DNA of 64,000 nucleotides, taken from the NCBI GenBank assembly GCA_030142905.1, contig JASJOG010000173.1:608501-672500 (forward strand), in the 5' to 3' direction. Below are positions 22,815 to 32,006 of this stretch, piece after piece. The notes under the pieces are model-generated. The model did no database searches. It saw only the letters and a list, made by a program, of their open reading frames with translations, and was not told the DNA's origin. The translations under genes were made by a program, and so were the position numbers. This stretch comes from Heliopora coerulea (Eukaryota; Cnidaria; Anthozoa; Scleralcyonacea; Helioporidae). Position 1 is the stretch's first letter, and each line of letters opens with the position of its first letter.

Positions 22815-23215
22815 GCACTTTAAGACCCAACTACTACCAGTTACGAAAAATGCAACTCTTTGGCCATCGTCTCGAATGGAAGCAACTACCCTGCAAAACC
22901 AGTGCCCTGCTCTGTAGGAACTGAATTGTGATAGCCATTGCCGAGAACACGGTCACAAGTTCGGTGTATTTATGTAGATGATAATGCTGATAAAGTGAAG
23001 GGTATATTAAAAAAATATTGGGCATTTACATTCGATCACACGAAGTGGAGTTGACATTAAGTGATAGAAATGTTCGAGTATCAGAATCATATATTTAAGA
23101 CCCTCTTGGAGCCATTAGTGAAAAATATGCAGCTTTAGGGCCTGGAGCTGGCAATGAAACCTGCAAACCCGCGACTCTAGTGCAGTGCTCTGGTAACTGA
23201 GCTACGAAAGTAGAA
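22815..23215 (-). repeat. Two decayed copies of the 30-kb tRNA repeat
   Basis: TTAAGACCCAAC...TTACGAAAAATGCAAC at 22820-22860, and TTTAAGACCC, AACCCGCGACTCTAGTGCAG, AACTGAGCTACG at 23092-23215, match the arms of the palindromic tRNA repeat at 30.02-30.40 kb with many changes. The tRNA portion of the second is still recognisable on the minus strand but cannot fold fully. Confidence 0.6.
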
Positions 23216-23334
23216 AAGAAAAGTTGACTAAATGAGAGAAGATAGTCAGATACACAGACAGAGTGATGAACGGATTTTCAAATTGACAGATAGATAGATA
23301 AATGGAAATTGACTGACATAGTGCTTAACAGAAA

Positions 23335-23406
23335 GATTGACTGTTACTTTCATTGATTAATTGATCAATTGATTGATTGATTGACTGATTGATCGATTGA
23401 TTGATC
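23335..23406. repeat. (TTGA)n tetranucleotide repeat
   Basis: An imperfect run of TTGATTGA units with a few substitutions. Confidence 0.8.
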
Positions 23407-23899
23407 CACATTTACATTCAAAAGAATTGAACTGGTTGAAAAAACTTGAAGCAGAAATTAAAATTTAATAACAAGATATGCATGTACACATGTAAGCGTC
23501 TATGCATAGCTGCATGTATATCAGTTTATCTGCATTTCTACTTACCTACATTCCTGCATTTCCACATATCTACATATCTTTAAGTCAATTTTGTTTTCGT
23601 ATCTTTGGCGTGATTTATAGGATTTTTTTCCAGCAAATTGTCCAAACATGGGTGTATAATATCACCAAATATTGCAATAATAAAATGGTCATGATTTGGC
23701 ACGAACAACAAAGGAAATAATATTTATTCCCTAAGAATGTTTCAATATTCAAAACTTTTCAGGATTTTATTTTGTAGAGCGTTTATTTATTACAAGTTCA
23801 ATATATTCCTTCCAATATATACTTGGTTCTCTATTATGTTTCATTTATGCTACATTTATTTCGTATTTCTGAACATCGTCTTTCTTTCCATTGCACCAG
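23407..23899. other. Non-coding stretch before lectin exon
   Basis: AT-rich sequence without supported features. The pyrimidine-rich TTCTTTCCATTGCACCAG at its end forms the acceptor for the lectin exon. Confidence 0.4.
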
Positions 23900-24295
23900 G
23901 AAACTACACATGCTCTAGGGGATGGACAGAATTTAAAGCTTTATGTTCCCTACTGTCTAAGTTAGCCTTACCTTTCAACGCCGCTCGTATAAAGTGTATG
24001 GAATTTCCATCCATTCTTGCTGAATTATCAACAAAGGAAGAAAACGAATTTGTTCTATTGAAGCTAACTAAAAAAAAATAACGAAATTGCATGGTTTGGT
24101 TTAGAGAAACCGATTAATTTCTCTACGTTCAGGTATTTAAATTCTGTACCCAACTAAAGCCATTGGGGTAGTTGAGCCTAGGATCTCCTCTCAAACGTCA
24201 AGATGTGTCTCTATCTCCCTCGGGGCTCACGATGCTGTTTGGGTTTCTACGTCCTGTGATATGAAGTATACCTATGTCTGTGAAACAATGGTTAG
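23900..24295 (+). pseudogene. C-type lectin-like domain, receptor 2 (frameshifted)
   Basis: After CACCAG the reading is in phase 1: CSRGWTEFKALCSLLSK, then FNAARIKCMEFPSILAELS and EENEFV, the first half of a C-type lectin fold with its first Cys pairs. An A-run near 24070 throws the frame; NEIAWFGLEKP (the conserved W-x-G-L site) continues in another frame. A CVSISLG...VWVSTSCDMKYTYVCE block near 24205-24285 supplies the last two Cys of the fold. At least one further disruption lies between. No typical QPD/EPN Ca-binding motif was found, so sugar binding cannot be claimed. Confidence 0.75.
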
Positions 24296-24590
24296 CAGAT
24301 GTAAGCAAAACAATGATTTATAACATAGATGTAATACAACGCCGCTTCTGGTGGCTGCCATGCGTGCTCCATATCTCGATGGACCACGGAAAAAACAGCA
24401 GGAAAACGTTTCGAAAAAAAAATTCTAGAGAAAATTATTAAACTGTAAAAAAAGCGAGTTGCTCTCGGCTATCACCTCCAGGAACTCTTACGCTTTTTTG
24501 TTGCTCTCCCAAGCTCCTGCGTACATTCATAACTCAATGGAGAAAGAGAAATATCTTATGTCATTGAAATTTTATTATCCCTAATGTATA

Positions 24591-24940
24591 GTAGAATGGT
24601 GTTAATGGTCGTCTGTTGGCGCTATAGAATGCCCTTCGATGCAAATGGTTGCGTATCTACGCTAGTGAAGGTCGATTGAACAAAATGAAAGTATTTTTGC
24701 GTAAATGAGTGTCAAGTTGTTATTGATAGCACATTTTCTGGTAATGAACAGCAAAAGGTGTAGAATGGTGTTAGTGGTCGTCTGTTGGCGCTATAGAATG
24801 CCCTTCGATGCAAATGGTTGCGTATCTAAGCTAGTGAAGGTCGATTGAATAAAATGAATGTGTTCTTGCTTTAATGAGTTTGAGGTTGGCGTTAATGATA
24901 GTATATTTTCTGGTAATGAACAGCAAAAGATGTAAAAGAA
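24591..24940. repeat. 169-bp tandem duplication upstream of FN3 exon
   Basis: Two direct copies begin at 24591 and 24760 (TAGAATGGTGTTARTGGTCG ... AACAGCAAAAGRTGTA). A third copy lies on the other side of the FN3 exon at 25318-25535. Confidence 0.8.
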
Positions 24941-24958
24941 ATAACTGCTGTTTTTCAG

Positions 24959-25240
24959 GTTTTAATATGACAACATTGGATGTGAATGAAACTTATGCAA
25001 AAGTTTCCTGGAAAGTTGTCCAGTCCAGCTGTTATAAATTGCAATCAAAGCCAAAATACAAAATTTTACTTATGGTGAATAACACGATGATATTAAGCGA
25101 GGAAGTTACTTATGGCAGTGCTACCAAAACGTTTCAAAACCTAAGACCAGGAACCAAATATGAAGTGATCATAACAGTAAGATTTGAAATGAACCGTAGC
25201 AATCGAACGTTTCGATATGCTTTTGAAACCAATGAAATAG
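24959..25240 (+). CDS. Fibronectin type III exon, receptor 2
   Basis: The 282-bp exon lies between TTTTTCAG|GT and AAATAG|GTAAG, phase 1-1. It encodes about 94 residues of an FN3 fold: a strand-B Trp in KVSWKVV and the characteristic LRPGTKYEVIITVR (strand F Tyr). Several N-x-S/T sites are present (NETY, NNTM, NRSN). It is intact, unlike the neighbouring WSC and lectin exons. Direct repeats on both sides suggest it was inserted or duplicated as a module. Confidence 0.8.
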
Positions 25241-25317
25241 GTAAGATAAATTCACTTATTACTGTAACAGTAAATATGTTATCAAATGAAAGACGCGTAG
25301 TGCAGTGGTACGCTAGA

Positions 25318-25535
25318 GAAATATCTTGCCTAATTGAAATGTTATTATCCCTAATGTATACTAGTATAGTGTTAATGGTCGTCTCTTGGCGCTATAGAAA
25401 GCCCTTTGATACAAATGGTTGCGTATCTACGCTAATAAATGTCGATTCAACAAAGTGAATGTATTTTTACGTTAATGATTTTGAGACTGCCGTTGATGAT
25501 AGTATATTTTTTGGTAATGAACAACAAAAGGTGTA
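25318..25535. repeat. Third copy of the FN3-flanking repeat
   Basis: It aligns with 24550-24930, including TTATTATCCCTAATGTATA and GCGCTATAGAA, with about 10 percent change by eye. Confidence 0.75.
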
Positions 25536-25800
25536 ATTCAAAAACGTTTAAGTGGAGTCAGTAATGCTTGACTACTTTCAAATTCTATACCTTCGTTACT
25601 TCGTTCATTACTATCGTCGTCACAGCTTGCGTAAGGTCCTTACTAAGCAACTTAAACCTCCAATTTCATCCCAACCGGTAAATATTTTAGGTGTGTGAGG
25701 TATTTCTATTAAAACCTTAGGAAAAATATCATGTAACGAAAATGAGCGTTTATTGTGTTATCGGTATCACTTCTGGTAAAATTACGCAATGTGTTTTTTC
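25536..25800. other. Presumed intron, no feature
   Basis: No gene, RNA or clear repeat is seen between the FN3-flanking repeat and the next palindrome. Confidence 0.4.
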
Positions 25801-25847
25801 CAAAACTTCACAATTAATCTACACTGCCAAAGTCAACTTAAAAAGTT

Positions 25848-25918
25848 GACTTGAGCGGGATTTCAACTCGTACCTTCGGGATACCGGTCCGCCGCTCTAC
25901 CTGTTGAGCTATCGAGTC
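25848..25918 (-). tRNA. tRNA-like gene, minus arm
   Basis: The acceptor GACTCGA/TTGAGTC has one mismatch-type change from the plus arm. The D-arm GCTC...GAGC is kept. The loop CCGGTAT gives GGT if read normally, with C33. It is likely a repeat-borne pseudo-tRNA. Confidence 0.5.
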
Positions 25919-25932
25919 CTCCAATCCCTGTG

Positions 25933-26003
25933 GACTCGATAGCTCAACAGGTAGAGCGGCGGACCAGTATCCCGAAGATGCGAGTTCAAATCTCCCTCGA
26001 GTC
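25933..26003 (+). tRNA. tRNA-like gene, plus arm
   Basis: The acceptor GACTCGA pairs perfectly with TCGAGTC. The D-arm GCTC-AACAGGTA-GAGC is perfect. The T-arm GCGAG-TTCAAAT-CTCCC has one mismatch, and the anticodon stem is poor (GCGGA/CCCGA) with loop CCAGTAT. A and B boxes are present. Ancestry possibly Thr; function doubtful. Confidence 0.55.
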
Positions 26004-26089
26004 AACATTTTCAGTTGACCTCGGCAGTGTAGGTTAATTGTGAAGTTTTCGTTTCATAATATCCTGAGGATGATTCTGAAATAGTGTTT

Positions 26090-26490
26090 TTTCAAGACAA
26101 ACAACATTGAGTAACAAACAGCTAAGAAAGTTCATTGACAGAAATACCCGTTATAAAGATCTTACTGTTTGTCAACCAAGAATGAAAAGGATTAAAGAAG
26201 GACGAAAATCATTTTCAGTGTCGTCAGCTGAAATATGGAATATACCACTTAATTTGCGCAAACTTTCTTCACCTAAACTTTATAAAAAGAGACTTTATAA
26301 AGCTATTTTTAATGATATGATTTCTTCTTAAATATTTCCTATTTTATTTTTTGAATTCTTACATTATATATTTGTAATTTTATAATAGGTGTACATATAT
26401 TGTAATTGTTTTTAATTTGCGGGCAACAAATTTGTCACCTAGTTGTGTCACGTGTTACCCTCATTAATAAAGTTTCATTCAGTAAATGGT
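26090..26490 (+). mobile_element. LINE 3' end fragment (CR1/L2-like)
   Basis: A 74-codon frame (26107-26331) reads RRIKEG-type residues then KSFSVSSAEIWNIPLNLRKL and YKKRLYKAIF. This is the conserved C-terminus found after the RT in many CR1/L2-like LINEs. It is followed by an AT-rich 3' UTR ending near TTAATAAAGTTTCATTCAG. Everything 5' of it is missing. Confidence 0.7.
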
Positions 26491-26502
26491 TTGAACCTGG
26501 GA

Positions 26503-27005
26503 GAATCGTGACATGTTTGAGGAAGTTGATCGTCCAGGTTAGTGTAGTCTTGAGAAAGACTGTTGGTTGAAGTGACTGACGTTTCGACAGCCTTAGCGGC
26601 GGTCATCTTCAGAGTCAAAAGGAGAGTAAAGGTCAGGTTCGCCTGGTATACGAACTTAGAACAAAATCCATTAAACCGATCACAACAATTACCGGGACCT
26701 TACAAACGACTGATTCACAAAGTCAAACGTGCGAGCAGCCAATAGACTTACACTTCGACAAACTGATAATTAACGCCTACACAACCACACCCATTGCTTC
26801 TCGCCAAATATCACACCTCCATGACTAATACGACCGCCCACTTATCACGGACGAGCCAGATACAAATACAGGCGAACCTGACCTTTACTCTCCTTTTGAC
26901 TCTGAAGATGACCGCCGCTAAGGCTGTCGAAACGTCAGTCACTTCAACCAACAGTCTTTCTCAAGACTACACTAACCTGGACGATCAACTTCCTCAAACA
27001 TGTCA
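26503..27005. mobile_element. Inverted PLE terminal pair with two hammerhead cores
   Basis: Arms of roughly 140-150 bases (TGACATGTTTGAGGAAGTTG... and inverse) flank a spacer of about 210 bases. Each arm holds CTGAAGA-GACCGCC-loop-GGCTGTC-GAAACGTC: minus strand at 26578-26612, plus strand at 26902-26936. The stem II pairing GAC-GCC/GGC-GTC is preserved in both. Confidence 0.75.
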
Positions 27006-28009
27006 AAGTTTCATTCATTAATTCATTCATTTTGTCAGAAGCATTTAATTCAAATGGTGATGAATAATGGTAGAAGCAATAAATTTCCAGTAAAACGGAG
27101 CGTTCTGATTGGATGAGACGCTCTGACTGGCAGTCATTACTTTCCCGTACTGGACCAATTCATTACGGGTTGTGGTTTGCATTAGCAAATGTTTAGAGCT
27201 TGTTTTTGCCAAAGACTACGTGTTTTTTTTATTTATTCGTCTACTTTTCTCATTAAAGTCATCGAGAAAAAGGTTTAACCAAGTCGTAAGCAGTTCGTTT
27301 TTGATTAACCCTTTGTAAAACATTGTTGAATCTCGTTTGTTTGTCTTCGAAGCAACTGGGAAGTTTTCCCACCAAAACTTGCCAGTGTGTAGGAAAAAAC
27401 TTGTTGCATGGAAATACTCCACTTTCTTGGCATTGTTTTCATTTAGATGTCTAAATTAATGGTTTTTACTCGGGAATTCACAGCAAATTAATCTTTCTTT
27501 GTGCTAAGTGCCTGCAAAAGCGCTTAACGACTAACTCTTTGTCACTCCATACGAATGTAATATCTTCTTACCAGATTCAGTATATTTTGCTTGTTTAAAA
27601 CAAGCCAGATAATAAACCTCTTATTAACGTCGTTCGCTTGATCATTACTGGAACATATCAGACCGGGGTCTTTTATCTTTGGACCTCGCCTTCCATGCTC
27701 GGTTGGTACTGTCAAGATCTCGGTCTGACATTTTGCCGTAATGACCGCGCTCAAGGTTAATAAGAAGTTAACGTAAACAATAAAACAAGCCACGAATGTT
27801 AACAAGTTATGGATTTAAACGCCATATCGAAAGACAAGAACAACTCTAACAATAAAAAAGCTACCATGAAAATCGTCAAAAACACATTTTACATAAAAAT
27901 GATAAATTTCCTTGGATTTGAGGAATGTATTTCTCTTATTTTACACAAAGTCGTTCCTTGTTTATCAGTCGGTCTGTACAAGTGCAAGTTCACTTCTAAT
28001 TCAGATCTT
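27006..28009. other. Non-coding stretch
   Basis: No recognised gene. It starts with (ATTC)n bases; the short frames near 27216-28146 lack recognisable domains and are probably chance. Confidence 0.4.
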
Positions 28010-28227
28010 AATCCTCCTAACCTTTCCTGTCCAAGAAGTCTCCCCTTCACGAGTAAAATTGTCTGGCGTGAGCCAGAGTAAAATACCAAAGTCGGGTATG
28101 AACTCGAAAGAGTTAGGTGGATAGTTTTTAACCCTTTCCTGTCCAATATGTCTACCCTTGACGAGCAAAATCGTCTGGTGCTAGCCAGAGTAAAATTCCC
28201 TGGCGTTCGCCGGAGTAAAATTCCAAA
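28010..28227. repeat. Tandem CCTTTCCTGTCCAA / GTCTGGCGTNAGCC repeat
   Basis: Two to three imperfect units of about 110 bases carry TTTCCTGTCCAANA, GACGAGYAAAATYGTCTGG and GCCAGAGTAAAAT. Fragments of the same repeat lie inverted at 19.99 kb and near 28.97 kb. Confidence 0.6.
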
Positions 28228-28920
28228 GATTTGATCGGAAAGGTCTGAGTAATTCCGAAATGTGAAGAGTAGTTTTCTAACGTTTCGAGCAAAAAGAGAA
28301 AACTGAGAAAACTGAGAAAACTACAAAGTTAGGGATATCATTCACGGCAATTTTCATATTCTAAAGAATGATCCTAAAATATTTTTCATTTTCTCTGACA
28401 ACCCTTTAGTCTCTTTCCGACGTAATAAAAACATTCGGGATAGTTTATTCCATAGCGCCCTTAGACAAAATCTTTTGGCGCCAGTGGGTACTTTTCCTTG
28501 TTCTCGGTCCCGCTGCAACACGTGTTCGTTTCTCAACGCCTCTACATGCATTTCGGGGCCTAAATCTAATTTTGTTATTCGACATTGTTTCGCATGTATC
28601 TCGTCCAACCTTATTTACTGCATTTCATGCAGTAGATGTGGTCTGCTCTACGTTGGAGAAACGGGAAGATGTTTATTCGACAGATTTGCCAAACATCTTT
28701 GCTCCGTAAGGAATGGAGACGTTGACAAATCTGTCGCCCGACATTTTATATATACATATATATATACATATATATATACATATATATATATACATACATA
28801 TATATTCCGTGTTTTTCGATCCTCCAACGTTTTCTGTCTGACGAAGGGCCTTCGCTCGAAACGTTAGAAAACTACTCTTCACATTTCGGCACTACTCAGA
28901 CCTTTCCGATCATTTCACCA
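28228..28920 (+). mobile_element. Penelope-like element fragment with inverted ends and GIY-YIG domain
   Basis: Ends of about 65 bases (GATCGGAAAGGTCTGAGTAA... at 28228-28293 and its inverse at 28853-28918) bracket an endonuclease fragment. The right end carries CTGACGA, a GGGC/GCTC stem and GAAACGTTAG (28838-28867), a hammerhead-type core. Both halves of the left end lack RT sequence, so most of the element is lost. Confidence 0.8.
28322..28867 (+). pseudogene. PLE GIY-YIG endonuclease domain (truncated)
   Basis: The frame is open from about 28322. It shows FIFSDNPLVSFRRNKNIRD, a Cys cluster (CSRSRCNTC), then LIYCISCSRCGLLYVGETGR with DRFAKHL, the GIY-YIG core with the catalytic Arg (GETGR), and VARHF. 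The domain's end is replaced by a (TATATACA)n run at 28747-28805 that encodes an artificial IYTY repeat. The RT part is absent. Confidence 0.8.
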
Positions 28921-29033
28921 AGGTTTCAACAGCGCCTACGCAGTACTATTTTATTTCATGGTAAAATTACAAAGTTGGTATGGACCCGAAAGGGTTAGAG
29001 GTGGAAAATAGGTCTATAATCTTTCACTTACAG

Positions 29034-29321
29034 GAAATCCTCTTGAAATGATGACTAATCTGTCAAGTTCCTCCATAACAGCCAACAGAGAAGATAGTGT
29101 CAGCATGATTTGTACAGCTCACGGGGGATATCCTATAACGTTCACCTGGGAAAAGGACAAAAAGTCTCTTAACAGCTTTGGTGTACTACAGAAACCATAC
29201 CCTAGCTAAATACTTCTGGTAACGCTGAAAAATAAAGAAAGTTTTGGAAAATACATCTGTCACATGTACGACGGATTCAGTAAAAAGACTCTGTCGATCT
29301 CTGTTCAAGAATTGTCTATAG
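29034..29321 (+). pseudogene. Immunoglobulin-domain exon, receptor 2 (in-frame stop)
   Basis: The exon is 288 bp, exactly the length of the exon at 11463, phase 1-1, between CTTACAG|GA and CTATAG|GTTAC. It shows VSMICTAH (Cys), FTWEKD (Trp) and GKYICHM (Y-x-C). A TAA at 29207-29209 replaces the Ser codon seen in the paralogue. It sits 2.3 kb before the second tail exon. Confidence 0.8.
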
Positions 29322-29369
29322 GTTACTATTGCTTATGCTGGTTTTACTTTAATCTTGATAGTAATTGCA

Positions 29370-29510
29370 TGACCATTGTATGTACATATACATATACATG
29401 TGTATATACATGAACACGCACACGTACATCTACATATACACATACACATACACTTACACATACACATGCCAATACACATACACATACATATAAATATACT
29501 TCTAAAATTC
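29370..29510. repeat. Imperfect CATACA/CACATA repeat
   Basis: Low-complexity purine-pyrimidine alternation with TACATA and CACATA units; open frames across it are artefacts. Confidence 0.8.
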
Positions 29511-29779
29511 ATTAAAATTTCATGAGGAAAAGACAAAAGAAAATCATAAGCGTACCGGATTTACATATGTGATAAAGACTCATGTGCCTTCACATCTAAA
29601 GAAGTTCAATTTTTTCGGCTTACGGAAGATAAATTTCCAAACTTTCTTCGTGAATTAGCGTATTAGGTTCATTTTAGAACACATTTAAAAAACTCGCAGT
29701 TCGTGCTTTATCGGGTCTAAAACTCGGCTATCGCCTCGTATTTTAAATCCCGATAAAGCACTCCTGCTCGGTTTTTAAA
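29511..29779. other. Spacer between microsatellites
   Basis: Near 29690-29775 an inverse pair (GCAGTTCGTGCTTTATCGGG / CCCGATAAAGCACTCCTGC) forms a small hairpin. Otherwise empty. Confidence 0.45.
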
Positions 29780-29782
29780 TAT

Positions 29783-29813
<31 letters not shown>

Positions 29814-29836
29814 GCATATACATATACATATACATT

Positions 29837-29900
<64 letters not shown>

Positions 29901-29980
29901 GTACATATACGTACACGTTAACACACACATGTGCGTAAACGTATACATATACATGTACATATATACACGTACACACACAC

Positions 29981-30016
<36 letters not shown>
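29780..30016. repeat. (CATATA)n, (CA)n and (TA)n microsatellites
   Basis: Successive runs of ATACAT, CACACA and TATATA lead directly into the palindromic tRNA repeat. Confidence 0.9.
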
Positions 30017-30021
<5 letters not shown>

Positions 30022-30120
30022 AGGTAATGCCGATTAAGTAGATATTTGAAGGAGGAAAATCTCGAGTGTCTGGATATTATTAAGACCCAACCAGGACCTG
30101 TTGCGAAAAATGCAACATTG

Positions 30121-30195
30121 GGCCTTCCGGCTAGGAATCGAACCCGCGACCTCGCCAATCTAGTGCGATGCTCTGCCAACTGAGCTACGGAGGCC
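30121..30195 (-). tRNA. tRNA-like gene, minus arm
   Basis: The inverse of the gene at 30236-30310 with no obvious change in the D-arm, anticodon arm and B-box. Pol III boxes are present. Confidence 0.55.
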
Positions 30196-30235
30196 GTTGC
30201 CAAGAGCATGGCCACGAGCATGGCCTCTTGGCAAC

Positions 30236-30310
30236 GGCCTCCGTAGCTCAGTTGGCAGAGCATCGCACTAGATTGGCGAGGTCGCGGGTTCGATTCCTAG
30301 CCGGAAGGCC
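30236..30310 (+). tRNA. tRNA-like gene, plus arm, AGA anticodon if read normally
   Basis: The D-arm GCTC-AGTTGGCA-GAGC is perfect. The anticodon stem TCGCA/GGCGA has one mismatch around loop CTAGATT with U33 and AGA. The B-box GGTTCGATTCC is intact but the T-stem is weak, and the acceptor pairs (GCCTCCG with CGGAAGGC) only with a bulged base. It is probably a tRNA-derived repeat. Confidence 0.55.
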
Positions 30311-30400
30311 CAATGTTGCATTTTTTGCAACAGGTCCCGGTTGGGTCTTAATAATATCCAGACACTCGAGATTTTCCTCCTTCATATATATATATATATA

Positions 30401-30800
30401 CATATATATTGGTTCAAATTAGACGATCTTAGTTGCCTGAAGATCACATTTTGCGTGAAACTAAATTAACTTTAAGTTAGAACACTGTAAGCGCTCTGCC
30501 TTTTCAAGACATTGAACACTCTTAATCATATCGCAAACAAATCACTTGTTTCGTGTGGTTGCACATATATATATATATATATATATACAAAATAGAAAAT
30601 TGCTTGAGTGTCTCTGTGCTATGCCAGAAACATGAACAATGTCATTTCAGCCGGTAAAATATCTAGTGGGAACACGAGGCGTAACTCAGTGTTTTCAGAT
30701 ATTTTTCAGCTTGAAATGGCGTCATTCATGATTCTGTCAAAGTACAGAGACATGAAAGCTATTTTCTATTTGCTTTATAAAATAACTCAGGTTTTCTCGA
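30401..30800. other. Intergenic with small (TA)n
   Basis: A short (TA)n lies at 30565-30590. No gene is seen. Confidence 0.45.
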
Positions 30801-30962
30801 AATTTTGTGCCGTCATCCGTGCCTTTGTACTCTAATACAAAATAAAGTGACGTCATCCGTGTCTCTGTACTCAAATACAAAATGAAATGACGTCAGGTGT
30901 GTCTCTGTACACTAATACAAAATGAAATGGCGTTAGCGGTATCTCTGTATTCTGAGAGAAAG
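30801..30962. repeat. Tandem 40-45 bp repeat containing TGACGTCA
   Basis: About four imperfect units contain TGACGTCATCCGTGTCTCTG and TACTCTAATACAAAAT. The full palindrome TGACGTCA, a cAMP-response-element core, occurs in two units, and degenerate forms (TGCCGTCA, TGGCGTTA) in the others. Confidence 0.65.
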
Positions 30963-31647
30963 TTAAGCTCGTCCGATCAGAGCATGCATAGGACGCATGT
31001 TATTTTATAAACATATACACAAGTTGGAGATGGTGTCCATGGCACAGAACCTCAGGCACTTTAAAGACAACTAGTTCTCAACGAAATGGTCTGGTGTTAG
31101 GTTTACCCAAGAAACCGGTTTTTTACAACAACCCCACTACAGCACACATCGGCGACAAAAATCGGTCAGTGTGACATTGGCTTTAAGATTGCATTGAAGA
31201 ATTGTAGAAGTAATCGATTTCGCGGTTGTATTGCCGAGGACGAATCAGTGGAAACAGTGGCGTACCCAAGGGGAAAGCTGTGGGGGCTTAAACCTCTCCC
31301 ATGGCAGCCTCAAAATGATTATTCATTTGTGTCCACGAAAAAATAAAAACATAACGTAAAACGAAAAGCTAAAGCGTAGAGCTCACGATACCTCTGACAG
31401 ACAGCCGTGAAATACTATAATTTCTTCGTCACCCTACTGGTGTGTTGTGTACAAATTGGCCTGCAACCAGAGCAACATAGCGGAGGCTGATTTGACATTC
31501 TAGCTTCCCCTTACAAAAACAGGCTGTGCTGTTGAATACAAGTTTGGCAATAGCAATAGAAAATGCAAGAAACGAATATGATTGTTATTTCTAAATTACA
31601 TGGGAGACGTTTACTTAGAACTATTATGTTTGTTGTCCATTTTCTAG
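30963..31647. other. Presumed intron before tail exon 2
   Basis: Around 31260-31540 the sequence resembles 36740-37090 (TGTGTTGTGTACAA, CTTGCCCCTTACAAAAA-type blocks), a low-copy repeat of unknown nature. It ends in CCATTTTCTAG, the acceptor at 31647. Confidence 0.45.
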
Positions 31648-32006
31648 GTTATCGTGAAAAACTGCTTTGTTTGGCTGCAATGAGTCTTGCTGGATTGATA
31701 CTTATTCTTATCCTTGTCATTGGCTACCTCTTATGTCAAGCTCATGCCAAAGCAGTAGAAGCAGAAGAAAATAAATCAGAGTACGAAATGACTGATGTCA
31801 TCAATAATGAAATATACGAAAACGTCCGCGGTAATGAGCACGATTTCATAGCTGAGGTCAGCACACCTGATGACTGGCAAACAGAATTATCAACGTACAC
31901 CTCACTCAAAAGAACGAACGACGAAACTGATGAGAATCGTTACTGTCACTTAAACAAAAATACTGACCAAAATCACAGAACATCTGAGTCGCCAATTGCT
32001 GATTGA
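31648..32006 (+). CDS. Transmembrane and tyrosine-motif cytoplasmic tail exon, receptor 2
   Basis: This is the phase-1 terminal exon after TTTTCTAG, ending in TGA at 32004-32006. It encodes YREKLL, a transmembrane helix (CLAAMSLAGLILILILVIGY) and an acidic tail of about 85 residues. Tyrosine motifs are EYEM, IYENV, S-T-Y-T-S-L (an ITIM match) and R-Y-C-H-L. YTSL-x11-YCHL has ITAM-like spacing, and KRTNDETDEN between them is shared with the tail at 15135, while the membrane-proximal part has diverged. The frame is intact although three upstream exons of the set are damaged. Confidence 0.8.

Larger units (their letters stand above)
25801..26050. repeat. Palindromic tRNA repeat
   Basis: Arms of about 119 bases (CAAAACTTCACAATTAA ... 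and inverse) flank a 12-base centre (CTCCAATCCCTG). Each arm contains a complete tRNA-like gene pointing outward from the centre. Confidence 0.8.
30017..30400. repeat. Palindromic tRNA repeat between (TA)n tracts
   Basis: Arms of about 175 bases (GAAGGAGGAAAATCTCGAG... and inverse) meet around a small CCAAGAGCATGG...CCTCTTGG centre at 30200-30232. Each arm carries a tRNA-like gene, and (TA)n lies immediately outside both arms. Confidence 0.85.
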
